Assembly (NCBI GenBank): GCA_963932465.1
Contig: OZ010800.1
Location: 96,863,307-96,927,306 of the forward strand
Origin: Maratus speciosus
Lineage: Eukaryota > Arthropoda > Arachnida > Araneae > Salticidae
Direction: 5' to 3'
Length of the DNA: 64,000 nt
Shown here: positions 22,798-34,917 of the stretch, piece by piece
Layout: the number at the start of each line of letters is the position of its first letter
How positions within the stretch are numbered: position 1 is the first letter of the stretch
Made by a program: the position numbers and the translations under genes
The notes under the pieces: model-generated
What the model saw: only the letters and a program-made list of their open reading frames with translations
The model's database searches: none
Told to the model about the DNA's origin: nothing

Positions 22798-23760
22798 GGA
22801 TTGAAATGGGGGGGGGGTGTGACAGCAAAAGGATTAGGGTAAACGCAAGGGTCAAAGGTGTTAAGCTGACGTGTAACTAACACATCCAGAAATGGCAATC
22901 TATTATCTATTTCAACTTCATAAGTAAATTGAATGACTGAATCTATTGAGTTTAAAATTGTTAATATATTGTCAACAGAAAATAGAGAAAGGTCTAAGAG
23001 TGCAAAAGAATCATCTACATATCTACAGTAAAATGGGAAGTTGTTAAGGTTAAACATTTTAACCTCAAAGTAATGCATATATAAATCTGCTAAAAAAGGA
23101 CTAAGGGGATTACCCATTGCTAAACCATTTGTCATAGAATAATATTGATTAGAAATTTGAAATGAATTTTGTTTTAAACAAGTACTGAATAACTCAATAA
23201 TGTGGTTGATTTCATAATCTATGTAATGAAATTCTTTTAATCTAGCAGTAAGACTTTGTAGTGTACCTTGAACTGGAACATGGGTGAACAGAGAAGTAAC
23301 ATCAAATGAAACCATGCGTAAATAGGGGGAGGGGGTGCAGTTTTTAATTCGATTTACAAAAGAACTAGAATTCTTAATAGTATAAATATTAGAACTTGAG
23401 AGGAATGAAAAGCGTTTGACTAAATATTTAGAAAGAGGGTATGAAGCAGAACCGATATTGGATACGATAGGCCGGAGGGGAACACCAATTTTATGAACTT
23501 TAGGAAGAGCGTAAAAGCGACTACAGTTAGCAATAGACGGAATTAATGACATTTTAATACTGTCATTAATACAGGGAGAGGTTTTTATAAGTTTTCTGGT
23601 ATTTATTTGATCACTGTCAGAAGGATCCCGATTTAATTTAATGTATGGGCCGGATTGTAAAAGATTCTGCACTTTATCCAAATAAGCTGTTTTATCTTGT
23701 ACCACTATTTGATCTCCCTTATCAAGACCTCCCTTATCAGGTAGAATTCTAGTTTACTTT
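22749..23760 (-). pseudogene. Penelope-like element: reverse transcriptase domain
   Basis: An open frame of 318 codons (22749-23705). Motifs by residue: LPKVHK (67-72), RPIVS (78-82), SFDVTSLF (133-140, first catalytic Asp), GLAMGNPLSP (194-203), RYVDD (228-232, catalytic Asp pair) and RLPFLDV (269-275). The order and the LPKVHK and RPIVS blocks are typical of Penelope-like rather than LINE or LTR enzymes. The frame extends upstream of the Met as LDKGDQIVVQDK, and a ~15-bp tandem duplication (ctcccttatcaagac type, 23716-23742) sits there. The C-terminal end runs into a run of ten G (22808-22817), where the frame changes relative to the endonuclease. Confidence 0.9.
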
Positions 23761-23840
23761 TGGATGCTGGTATGGGAATGGCTTTACGTGTGTCAGTATA
23801 TTTAAAATTTCGACTCGGGGTTTGTTATCATTTTTTAGAC

Positions 23841-24228
23841 AGACTAACGCCCTCGAAATTCTAGGCTTACGCGCTGCCAGAGAAATAACAACTGTCGTAG
23901 GCGAAGTTTTTTTTCAGCGTTTCTATTGTCCCTTTAATTTGAATACAAATAATTCTAAAAGTTATTTGTGCTTATTTTTTTTTAATTAAATAAGTGAAAT
24001 AAAACTTAAAAAAAATACTGGTGTCTAACGAGGACGACTATGGGAATTCTAAAATATATTCTAAAAAATATTCTAAAATTCGACTACGATACCCGCCATT
24101 TTTGTGCCAGGACGTAGCTTTAGTATTCAGAAGTCGGTGTTCAGACTGTAAAATAGGAATATAGTTTAAATTTTTATCCACACTGTCCCATTTTTGTGGA
24201 AAATATCTTTTCATACGCCGTGGTTTCT
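23841..24228. other. Intergenic DNA, possibly decayed 5' end of the Penelope-like element
   Basis: No motif is recognisable. A minus-strand frame of 65 codons at 24038-24235 has no family features. Confidence 0.35.
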
Positions 24229-24232
24229 TTAA

Positions 24233-24418
24233 CACTAGAAACGCCGGAAATTTTACTCAAGTGTTATAAAAATATTTTACACCAGAATTTTTATTTAAAG
24301 CAATTTAACTTATTTATCTATGGTACATATTTAACTTATTTTAGAAAGATATTTCTGGCTCGAATCGACATATTTTTATTCAGTTCCGGTCAAAATGACC
24401 ACTATGTCGGTTTTAGTG
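24233..24418. mobile_element. piggyBac-like MITE (TTAA target, CACTAGAAACGCCGG end)
   Basis: TTAA flanks both ends (24229-24232, 24419-24422). The left end is CACTAGAAACGCCGG and the right, in reverse complement, CACTAAAACCGACATAGTGG. The 186-bp element encodes nothing. Its termini match those of the larger element at 32130-33818, so both may use the same transposase. Confidence 0.72.
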
Positions 24419-24940
24419 TTAAAGGTGTTCTCAAATACAAACTGGCTACTTTTCTGACACATTTTTGTACTTATTTTTATTCGTAAGTACAAAATATTTG
24501 TATGTGTTCTTATTCAGAGATATGAAATGAAATTGCGTCTTGTATTTATCGGAAAATGTAAAGGATATTTAAAAAAATTGTGAAAGGTTTTGAATCGAAT
24601 TTTCATGCACGACTATGTAAAAAAGCGCAGACTGTTGTCCTTGAAAAGTTTATTTAATTAATAGAGACTTTCGTATTTTGCGATAACAAGTTCTAACACG
24701 ATAATGATATTATTTATCCTATTGTGTAACGCCTGATTGTGTTAGTAAAAGACAGTAACTATTACGGAAAGGATAAAGACATGTTCTGCGGGCTGGCTAC
24801 ATGAAATGTTAGCTTTCTGTGAATGGTATCAGAAGAAAATTTTTATATCAAGAACATGGAACTATCAATAAAAAGGAACTGAACTGACATATCCTTAAAA
24901 TAGTGAAGCTTCAACTGTAACCGTTTTCGCAGGGGTTGAT

Positions 24941-25285
24941 TACCGCCGGAAGAAACTTCCACCAAAAAATTTAAATAGAAATTTTCTCGTTATTTAATCT
25001 GCTTATTCATTCAAAATTTCAGTCATAATTAATAGTAGAAACAGCTATTCTGGTGGAAGTTTACATTGGCGGTAGTATGGACCTGCGTTTCCGCCATATT
25101 GTGACAACCTAGACAACTTCCTGTCAGTGTTAATGGAAAACATTATAATACTTGGGTAAACTGACACCATTAAACACAAATAGAATTTCTAACCAGATTT
25201 TTAAGAAAATATTTTTTACAAATAAGGCCCTTATATAATACGAAATTTTCTATTCAAATTTACTGGTGGGAAGTTTGCCCGGGCA
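24941..25285. repeat. Nested inverted repeat, possible MITE
   Basis: TACCGCCGGAAGAAACTTCC (24941) pairs with an inverted copy at 25050-25074 (ctggtggaagtttacattgg, then cggta). The longer left stretch through 24990 also pairs with 25238-25285 (cgaaattttctattcaaatt, then tactggtgggaagttt). After each right-hand arm there is a similar direct segment: ccgccatattgtgacaacct at 25091 and ccgccatcttgttacaacct at 25323. Boundaries and target site are unclear. Confidence 0.5.
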
Positions 25286-25369
25286 AATCATAAACTTATG
25301 ATCAGATTTTAAAAAAAACCTGCCGCCATCTTGTTACAACCTCCTCAGTTACTTCACTCGGTACTGATA

Positions 25370-26500
25370 GACAGTACACTATATGTCTCCTCCTCTTTAT
25401 TTACAACTCCATTATCAAGAAAGAGTGGACAGAAAAGTATATATCCCTCGCACTTTAACTCTGACATGATACTTGTACCAGAACATAATATAAAATTGCA
25501 AATTTACAAAAATTTTCTGAATTAACATAGAGTCATGATTGATTATATGAAACAATATACTACATGAGTGATGTAATAGTTAAAGTTCCAGAGAAAAAGA
25601 ACGGATGTGCCATGGTAAATTCAAGTGCCTGTTAAGTTCAGTTGAAAATTCGAACAAGGGAAATGTTTAAAAATGTTACAAAAAGAATTTTTGGATGACT
25701 GTAAAACCCCGAACTACCGTTGGATTCTAATAAGATTCGACAATCATATAAAAGTTTTAAGACATCATATACTTATTTTTGAAAGGACAAAAGAGAAAAA
25801 TGTGATTTTTGAGATATTAACAGGTTTTAATAAGAATTAATCACACGCATAATTCTTCACCTTCCATTAAAAGCATCGATAAAAGTCTTTCAAGAAGGCC
25901 GAATTAGAGAACTTTTATCATATTTTTGCTTATGATGTTATACAACGGTACTGTAAAAAATCTGGAGGTGATTTTATTTAAACAGGATTAAATATGAATT
26001 AAGAAAGCCAATTTTGAATTTAAATATCAAATTTCAATTTATCTTCATATCCATTTAATATAAAATCAGTTTGCCTTTTTGTTTGAAAATGCTTTCAGCG
26101 TTTTTTGATAAGTTCATTTTTTAATTGTGTCATGTTGTGAGTAAGCGTGCGGTATGTTCCATCAGATATATTACTCGCCCTACAATCTTGATTTATGCAA
26201 ACTTTGTGATGTCAATAACGAGCATGCTGGGCCTTGTCACCAAAGACACTTAATGGAAATCAGATAATTTCTAAAATGCTTGCAGATTATTGTTAGACAA
26301 TGAAGAGGTAGCTTCAAAGCTTAAATATAAAAGAAAATTGGCATTTTTTTCTTCACATTATAGATAAACTAAACAGTGTCACAGGCTGCTAATGTATTTG
26401 CATACATTTTGAAAAACAATATTAAGAATACATGTAGGTCTTCATGAGCCAAAATAAAGTTTTTTGTTCTTGAAATTTATTTTTATTTCTTATCTATACT
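25370..26500. other. AT-rich intergenic DNA, nothing recognised
   Basis: No coding, RNA or repeat structure is recognisable. Confidence 0.45.
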
Positions 26501-26544
26501 TCTATACTAATATTATTAAGAAGTAAAGTTTGTTTGTTTCTTTG

Positions 26545-29400
26545 TTCGAGGTAATCTCTGGAACTACCAAACCGATTTCAAAAGTAATAGTATCAAAATG
26601 ATGGTGTTAGTGCCTATTCCAAGATACTCTATGTCTTATGTCCAAGCCACTAACCCAAAGAGGGTGCAGGAGGAAAAAATGTTCTAAAAATGCGATTTTT
26701 GTGTTACTCAAGAGCCTAGATACATGACATTTTCTAGGCTCACTCTCTAAGAACATTTCCTAAAAATTTCGAAATTTAAAACGGGTAAATATGTGCAAAA
26801 AAAATTTCTAAAAAACATTCTAACAGGCGATTTCTATGCAATCTTTCTATGCAAGTAGCGAACCGATTTCAAAAATAATGGGTGAAATTGATGGTGATAG
26901 CCTTTGCTACAACTTAAGATATATTTTAGGTCGGTGTCACTACCCCAAATCGGGTGCAGGAGCAAAAAGCAATCTAAAAATGCGATTTGTGTGTTACTGA
27001 AGGGCCTAGAAACGCGAGATTTGGCATGGTAGATACTTATTAGATATAAATGATGCCTAAGGAAATTTCTTAAAAAATTCAAAATTTAAAAGTGGTGATA
27101 ATGCATGAAAAGCGTTCTAAACAACGTTCTAAATGGCGATTTCTACGCAATCTCAGAAAGTATCAAAAGATTTCAAAAGTAATGGTTGGAAATTGATGGT
27201 GACAGCACTTGCTCTAACATAGGCTCTCTTTTATGTCTGTGTCACTACCACCTTGGGGTTTCAGGATCAAAAAACGTTCTAAATTTTAGTGTTACTGCAG
27301 TGCCTAGAAACATGAAATTTGGCATGGTAGTTACTCATAAGATATAAATTATTTCTAAGAACATTTATTAAAACATTCGAAATTCGAAAGGGTTGAAAAT
27401 ACGCAAAAAGTGTTCTAAAACTCTTTCTAAATCGCAATTTGTACGCAATCTCAGGAAGCAGTGAACTGATTTCAAAAGTAATGGTGTGAAAATGATGGTG
27501 ATAGCCCTTGCTCCATCATGTGCTATATTTTATGTCGGTGCCTCTACTCCCAAAGAAGGTGCAGAAGCAAAAACCGTTTTAAAAACGCGATTTTTGTGTT
27601 ACTGGGGGTTGGGGGGGGGCTAGAATCATGATATTAGGCATGGTAGTACTTATGGTAGTACTTACAAGATATAAATGATGTGTAAGAACATTTCTTAAAA
27701 AATTAGAAAAATAAAAGGGGTGAAAATCAGCGAAAAGAGTTCTATAAAACGTTCTATATGGCGATTTCTACGAAATGTCAGGAACTATCAAACTGATTTA
27801 AAAAGTAATGGTTGAAAATTGATGGTGACAGCCCTTGCTCTAACATAGGCTCTATTTCATATCGACCTGGTGGTTGCAAGAGCAAAAAAAGTTCTGTATT
27901 AAAATCTTGTGGTACTGCAGCGGCTAAAAACTTGAAATTATCATGGTAGTTACTTATAAGATATAAATGATCTCTAAGAACATTTTCTATAGAAATCAAA
28001 ATTTAAAAGGAGTAAAAATGTGCGAAATGCGTTCTAAAAAAGTTCTAAATTACAATTTCTACGCAACCTCAGGAAGTACCGAATCGATTTAGAAAAGAAT
28101 GGTGTCAAAATGACGTTAACATCTCCTGCTCCAAGATAGGCTTTATTTTATGTCGGTGCTACTACCCCAAAGGGGGTGCAGGAGAAGACAAGTTCGAAAA
28201 CTGTGATTTTTGTATTACTGATGGGTCTAGAAACATGAATTTTGGCACGATAGGGACTTTAGATATACATGTTCTCTAACAATATTTCCTAAAAAATTCG
28301 AAAGTTTAAAGATGTAAAAATGCCCGAAAAGCGTTCTAAAATGGCGATTTCTGCGCTGTAACAGGAAGTATGAAACCGATTCTTAAAGTAATGGTTGGAA
28401 ATTTATGGTGACAGTCCTTGGTCTAACATAGGCTCTATTTTATGCTGTTATCACTACCACCTGGGTGTTGCAGAAGCAAAAATTGTGCTAAATTGCGTAT
28501 TTTGTGATACTGAGGGGGTCTAACAATCTTAAATTTGGTATGGTAATGACTTAAATGGTGTAAATGCTTTCTAAGAACTTCCGAAAGAAGATTCCAAATT
28601 TAAAATGATGAAGTGAGCGAAAAGCTTTCTAAAAACCTTCTAAATTGCGATTGCTATTCAATCTTATGAAATTCCAAACGGATGTAAAAATAATGGTTGC
28701 AAATTGTGGGTGTTATAAGCTGCTCATACATAAGCTAAATTTTATGTCGGTTCCACTACTACCAGACGGTTGCAGGAGCAAAGAACGTTCTAAATTGCAA
28801 TTTCTGTGATACGGAAGAGACTAGACCTGAAATATGTCATGGTAGCTTCTTATAAAACAGAAATGCCCTCTAATAACTGTGGAAAACAAATTCAAAATTT
28901 AAAAGGAGTGAAAAGCGTTCTAAAACATCCTAAATTATGATTTCTATGCAATCTCAAAAATAATAAACCAAATCCAAAAGTAATGGTTACGAATCAATGG
29001 TGATAGTTTCTGATCCTACAGAGGCTACATTTTATGCCGGTGCCACTATCACCTGCTGTTGGCAGAAACAGCAACTGTTCTAAAAAAGCCTTTAAAAACT
29101 TTTTAAATTACGTTTTCTGTGGAATATTAGGAAATACCAAATCGATTTCAAAATTAATGTTGGCAAATTTATGGTGACAGTCCTTGTTTCGATTTCGACA
29201 TAGGCATTTTATGTTGTTGCCACTACCACTAGATATGTGGCAGAGCGTTAGAGAAGGAGCTTGAAATTTGACATGATGGTTAATTTTAAGATGTAAATGC
29301 GTACTAAGATGATCTTTTCTAAAATATTCAAAACTTCAAAAGAATACTGAAATGAGTGTATAAAATCAGCAGAAAAGCTTCAAAATACTTTAGAAATTAT
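26545..29400 (+). repeat. Diverged tandem array, ~290-330 bp unit, about ten copies
   Basis: Each unit carries, in order: AACCGATTTCAAAAGTAATGGT; gatggtgatagccctTGCTC; TTTTATGTCGGTGCCACTACC; gtgcaggagcaaaaa; GTTCTAAAAATGCGATTTTTGTG; a GGCCTAGAAACATGAAATTTGGCATGGTAG phrase in the better copies; and GTTCTAAATTGCGATTTCTACGCAATCTCAGGAAG. The opening motif recurs near 26571, 26862, 27165, 27464, 27791, 28082, 28374, 28678, 28966 and 29139, a period of 288-327 bp; the copy before the last is shortened. Just before the array, taagaagtaaagtttgtttg marks the start of a common invertebrate repeat type that I cannot assign to a superfamily. Open frames inside are incidental. Confidence 0.85.
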
Positions 29401-29436
29401 CATTTATTTTGAATTAGTTTTAGTTCTTTGTATTAA

Positions 29437-30199
29437 GGGGTCTCAAGACTCTTAAATCTTCAAAATTTTCGAATTTTTTATTTTTTTAGATGTTAACCTC
29501 TTACTTTTCTGAACATTTTGATATAATTATTTCCTTGAAATTCCTCTTAGAACAGAAATTAGGCTGTTAGACTTATATCAACGCAATAGCTGAAGCGGCA
29601 TTTTCGAAACTTTGAAGTCATTTTTCTCCAAATGACTTTTTTGGGCATAACGCGGAGGATATTTCAGAAACGTCTGAATATTTTTTCATAAAGTAATCAA
29701 AACATGTTAGTCTGTATAAACTGACCCTAAAATTTCATTTTATTGGTCACAATAATATTTTTTAGGTGATTATACTGTTGAAATTTTCAAAATTTTGTAT
29801 TAGCTAAATAGAACTTAGTATTAAAAATATAAAAATTCTTTAAATACAAATTTATTTAGGTTCAGGATAATTTTATTACAGTCTGAAGTATAATCAAGCA
29901 TAAAAAATTTCCTTCTAGTTGAAAAATGTATTCTGTAATCCTGCGCGTAAGCTGTATTACCAATTTTCTGCTCGACAGATGCCTCACAGTTTGGAACCCC
30001 CTATAAATACTAATTCTGCATCTTGAATTTTTTAAATACAAGAAATGGAAGAAATCAAAACACAACATAAAAGAAAGATGAATAACATCTTTCATCCCAA
30101 TTGAAATTGTGTTTTTAAATCATACATATTTTACGATATTAAATGTTAAAAATGGTCCTTTCTTTTCATTTTTTCCAATTTTAAGAGTCCTGAGATCCT
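29437..30199. mobile_element. TTAA-flanked non-autonomous element (GGGTCTCA ends)
   Basis: TTAA lies at 29433-29436 and 30200-30203. The left end is GGGGTCTCAAGACTCTTAAA and the right, in reverse complement, AGGATCTCAGGACTCTTAAA. The 763-bp interior has no recognisable coding region. The element at 52210-52845 has similar ends. TTAA targets suggest the piggyBac superfamily, but the termini are not of the CCC type, so the assignment is tentative. Confidence 0.68.
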
Positions 30200-30203
30200 T
30201 TAA

Positions 30204-32125
30204 TTGAAGATGCATTTCTGCCGAATGCAGTATAATAATGAAGTTTAGTCAAACTGTGGCTTAATTAGTACTTTTTGAATTATTCCTAAAAGTATAATTT
30301 CTTCTAATAAAAATTAGACATACAAATATCACTTGGCATATTTAATCTATTATGCGAACACAGCCGTATGGTTTGCTAGTTAACATAAAAAGAGGTTTTT
30401 TTCAATTAAAGAAATTCAATTAAAAAGTCAATTTGGGGAAATATAAGAAAAAAAAGCAGTCTATACTTGTTAATAAAAAGCCATTTTTAATGAATTGACC
30501 AAGAAAATTCTTTACTCTTAAACAATGGAATAACAACTGCGTTATTGAGAAGAGAAAATCAATGTCTGTAAGTAATTATATTTAACCTAGAACATCATGC
30601 ATTTTATCTTTCTAAGAATTTTGATTACATGATCATCTGAATTGTGTTCCATTTCCTTTTTTAAAGAATATTAATTTAACGTCACACAATTATTTTTCCT
30701 TTTGAATAAACTCATTTTTGATGTTACAGTAATTACATTCTTTATTAAAATATATTCCTGACAAGTAAAAGATATTGATTTATTAGAGGAATTGTTAAAC
30801 CTGAAATATTTAAATTATGAAATTTTAACGAATGTAGCGAGGAATTTTATCGCAACAAACAAAAATTCACTTTAATAATAATTAAATTAATTTATTTGCT
30901 TCATAGCATTTGCAGTGTCAGTTATTTAAATAAAAAATACACTACAAAGATTGAAATTATTCTAGTTCATTGGATTTTTCTTCTATTTTGTTATCAGAAT
31001 ATTTGACGTACTCTAAATTGAAATACAGTTAGATTTAATAAATGTTTTATTAATGTATACGAGAATAAATTGTCTTTTGAATGCACCAACCTAATAATTT
31101 AAAAAAAAAGTATAAAAGATAAATGCTCTTTCTTATATAATTAAACACATAAAGAGGGTGAAACAATAACGGCCAAGTTAATTTTTGTGGCTTGTTAGCG
31201 TATTTTATTATCGATAATATGATTTGAAGTATAACGTGGAATTTATAAAACAAGTATACGGTGGTCATACATTTTTTATGCTATTTCAGTAGCTAACGAA
31301 TGGAGAGTTTAACGAATCGGAAGAAACCTTCAGATGTAGGTATTTCAAAGTTTGTTCTAAAGAATGAGGTGAAAAACAACAATCAAGTTCTCACAACTAA
31401 GGCTACAGAGGCGCAAATTAGATGTCTCTGGGGTTATATAAAATCTAAACTGAACATGTCGAATTTTCTATGCGTCTGAGATTTAAAAAAGCATAGCCTT
31501 AAACCTGATTTTGTGCATAGTCTTTATGCCATGATTTATTGTCGTCCACAATCTCTCACATGCGGGCCGTTAACTTTTGGGAAAAATACACTTAAAAATT
31601 ATGCTAACTGAATAAATGTTTTGTCGTTTGTCCCCAGTGTGGATTTATTTCCTGTTCCAACTCCTGTTTTAAGTTTCTGTTTATAGTATTACAGATTTTG
31701 TTCCCATCCTATTTACTAATTTGGATCAGATGGCGATGCAAAAACGAAATGTTGCCATTTCAAATTACTGAATTTCTGTCACTGCAAGCGTAACCGTGAG
31801 AATGAATTTTTGTTCTTTATGTCATACTCAAATGTGCATTTTGAAAGGCCAACACACAAAATTTCCTTCCGGTTCATTGAACGTTCTGTTCATTAAATCC
31901 TTATACATCTCCAAACTGTTCATTCAATCACTCAGAGCACACACAAAAGAAAAACTGATAACCGATTAGTATTTGAATCTTACTGGTTGAAGTGTTCACT
32001 AAATCTAAGATGAACCGAAGGGATTTTATTTGAGCACGAGTGCATATTAAGACCCTTTCATAAAATTGAATAATGAATCTAAAGATGTGGGGCCTGAATA
32101 TAAACTGTGAAAGTCGCACCATATA
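30204..32125. other. AT-rich intergenic DNA, nothing recognised
   Basis: 31290-31900 has somewhat more mixed base composition but is broken by stops in every frame, so I cannot support an exon. Confidence 0.4.
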
Positions 32126-32129
32126 TTAA

Positions 32130-33818
32130 CACTAGAACGGCGGCGAGGGTTCGATTTGACGCTTGCCAAATGAATATATGTTGATTCGAAACAGAAAACT
32201 TTTTATAGGGTAATTCCGTGATTTATGCCGCGCATTTTTTTGAATTTGTGTATAAAGTCCCATGGTAGACATAAAAAAAAAAAAAAAAATATGCTGTGCT
32301 ATTTAATGTTATTTATTTAATCGTTAAATATACTACTCGTGCAGTGCGACAAAAAAAATCAAAACAAATGATTAATATTTTTTAACGATTTTTTTCTAAA
32401 ACACTACACTGCGGCGCGTCACCCGTACATCCAGGATGAGACGCCGCACTTGTGCGGTAGTTATGTCGCGCTTGTAATAAGAACAGAATGAAATTAATAA
32501 TAAAAATATTTAAAAAAATATTCATATCTGGACTATAGTTAACGATGTAATAACAAAATGAAACAAAGTGAGTACAATGAAACGTATTAGTAGATTCAAA
32601 TTAATAATTGTTGCCTACTTTCACTGTTAACATTATCGACTTTTTTTTTACATTAAATTTTAATTGTTATTTCAGCAACAACATAACATCAATGTATTAG
32701 AAAGAGGGAAAAAAGGTAAAATTGTGTTTACATAATTTATTTGTTAACTCTTTCGGGATCGGTAGCTTTTACACAAATTTTATCCGGTTGCTACCACTTT
32801 TTTAAAAGAAGATACATTTACTTAAATAATCATGAAAACGCTCTAATTAAACGAATCAAATATTGCTTTTCTGTTTTACTGGTGCCAGAAACAAACTTTG
32901 TAAGCTCTTTATAAAGGAGCTTATATGCACCTATGGTCCCGAATGGGATAAAATACCTGTTTTTTCGACTGCAATCTACAGGAAAAGTGTCGAAAAAGTA
33001 CAGTCTTTATGTAACTACATTTAAACACAGGATGCAACGAAGACAATTACACTTCCTCTTTTATAGAGTAGTTTGCAAAGAACGTCTGCGTTACGCGTAA
33101 TCCAATTTTTCGTTATTATCATTTTGACTTGCATCTTTCTTGCTTTCTTGCTTTCTTAGTTTTTATTTTTCCTTTTTCTACTTTGGTTTTAGTAAACTTG
33201 ATAACATGCCTAACATGATTAGTCTGTGCAAAAAGAAAAGTAAAAGTTAATAACACATAATCATACCGTACCAAAGAAACTGCGGCATGTATACCGGAAC
33301 AGCAGTGCGGCATGTATTTTGCATGGTGCAGACGTCGGCCATCACAGTTACCTGCAATCGCTAAGGAGAATGGCGTGAATATACACACAGTACTCTATAC
33401 AAACGCTAAACTTAGTTTTGACTTCGAAATCATGCATGCATTTAATAATTAATGTATGAAAAGTATTTAAACATAACGTGTTTAAAAGTTTGGACGGTGA
33501 AATCATGCACTTACGTCAAATTAAGGATTGTACTTCTACAAGTAAAAATCGAAATGAGATTCATGCTATACACTGGTTAAAATAATCTCATTGCGCACCC
33601 ATACTGTGCGTCTGACGACCATCTATCGATAATTACAAGAAATACAACGGGTGCGTCGTCTATCCCGTATGCGGCGACTCTCCCGGAGTTACCCTAATAT
33701 ACGATTATTATATGGTGCACAAAAATAACTTAAATAAATAAGTTAAATTGTTTTAAGTAAAAATTCTGATGTAAAATATTTTTATAAAACTTGAGTAAAG
33801 TTTCCCGCCGTTCTGGTG
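32130..33818. mobile_element. piggyBac-like non-autonomous element, 1.7 kb
   Basis: TTAA lies at 32126-32129 and 33819-33822. Termini CACTAGAACGGCGG (left) and, in reverse complement, CACCAGAACGGCGGGAAAC (right) match the MITE at 24233. The element encodes no recognisable transposase. A second pair of inverted termini (TAGGGTAATTCCG at 32206 and its partner ending at 33696) lies inside, so much of the interior may be a nested insertion. A minus-strand open frame of 89 codons (33119-33388) has no family features. Confidence 0.75.
32206..33696. mobile_element. Nested inverted-terminus element inside the piggyBac-like element
   Basis: The left end is TAGGGTAATTCCGTGATTTA and the right, in reverse complement, TAGGGTAACTCCGGGAGAGT. 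Both are followed by a CCGC-rich subterminal stretch (tgccgcgcatt; cgccgcatacggg). GC-rich words repeat inside: actgcggcgcgtcacccg at 32407, gacgccgcacttgtgcggta at 32440, gggtgcgtcgtctatcccgt at 33650. The target-site duplication is not evident, so the superfamily is open and these could also be subterminal repeats of the outer element. Confidence 0.5.
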
Positions 33819-33822
33819 TTAA

Positions 33823-34917
33823 ATTATTTAATACCCGGAAACATATAACTATTTCATTTCTTGCATATTGATCTTATTGCAGCTAAGATTTTTAGTAACT
33901 TAATAAAAGACGAATTTTTAAAAGAGATTTAGTTAAACCTGTCCAAGTAATGACTAAAAATTGTTTTAAAGAGTTTTCGGCGTAAAAAGCACTTTTCCTG
34001 GCGCGAATCGTCTGTTATTACAGCCATTTGAGAAATGATATTGAATTGCGCAGTCGTGAAAAATAATATTCCCGTACTAACTTTGCATCAGATCATTGTT
34101 CAAAAAATTTGACTTCGTGCAAATTTATTAGTAACAATGCATACTAAATAATTGTACATTTAAACTATGCTTTGGGAGTCGTTTACAAATTGAAATTGCA
34201 GCAAACATTAAAACTTTCATAACTAACACCTAATTTTGACAACATATTTATATTCATAAATTAGAACTTCGGATTTCCAAACGAAAGTGATTCGGTCCAG
34301 TAGTTTGGGATTTATGCAAATTTAGTGCTTGGAATTTCTGATGTTAAATTCATTTTTAGTCATTGCAAAACAGATATAAGGCTGTTCATTTTTCAATCAT
34401 AATTCAAAAACTACTCTGCGGAAGGTGCTGTAATTTTGGATTCGCATATTTGAAGCTTCTCATAATCAATTTAAAGTTATTAAAAATGTTATAGGTTACT
34501 ATGCATATTTTTTAAAATATTAATTTCATAATTTATATATATTGTAATAAACATTTGAAAAACAATATGCATTGTAAATTATAAAAAAAATTAACAAATT
34601 CAATTTTTTGAAGCATTAGATATGCGAACCTGAAATAACAGCTCTTTTCGCCATATAGATTTTGATGTACATTTACAAAACTACCCGCATTAAACTCTCT
34701 TTTGTAAGGATTACAATTGAATTTAACATTAAGAGTATCAAATTTTAAATTCACATAATTTCTAAACTACTTCATCAAATAACTTCTCGTTTGGTATCCC
34801 AAGGAAAAAATCCAAATATATGCCGAAATTTGTGTAAAAATGTTACAAATTGTACAAAGTGTTTAAAAATGTTACAATAGTCAAATTGTTAATGTTGGCT
34901 ACAATTTAACTAGTATG
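33823..34917. other. AT-rich intergenic DNA, nothing recognised
   Basis: A phrase at 34286-34315 (gtgattcggtccagtagttt) resembles the repeat type that opens the 26.5-kb array, but it is too short to call. Confidence 0.4.

Larger units (their letters stand above)
21880..23840 (-). mobile_element. Penelope-like retroelement, 5'-truncated and frameshifted
   Basis: The minus strand carries a Penelope-type reverse transcriptase followed by a GIY-YIG endonuclease, the combination that defines endonuclease-bearing Penelope-like elements. Such elements copy RNA at a target nick made by the GIY-YIG domain. A hammerhead-like hairpin lies about 95 bp downstream of the endonuclease stop, where Penelope-like elements are known to carry such motifs. 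The 5' part is missing or decayed beyond about 23840, and at least two frame breaks are visible. Confidence 0.88.

Noticed and set aside
24038..24235. 65-codon minus-strand frame upstream of the Penelope-like element, as its N-terminus
   Set aside because: It lacks any Penelope N-terminal motif and is separated by ~300 bp of stop-filled sequence.
27601..27620. G-run (gggggttgggggggggc) as a possible quadruplex
   Set aside because: It is a slippage-prone run inside one copy of the tandem array and is not conserved in the other copies.
26545..29400. CRISPR-like array
   Set aside because: The units are ~300 bp, diverged along their whole length and in eukaryotic DNA; there are no short constant repeats separated by unique spacers.
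33119..33388. 89-codon open frame, minus strand, inside the 1.7-kb TTAA element
   Set aside because: The lysine-rich end and short cysteine/histidine words do not match a piggyBac transposase or any family I recognise.
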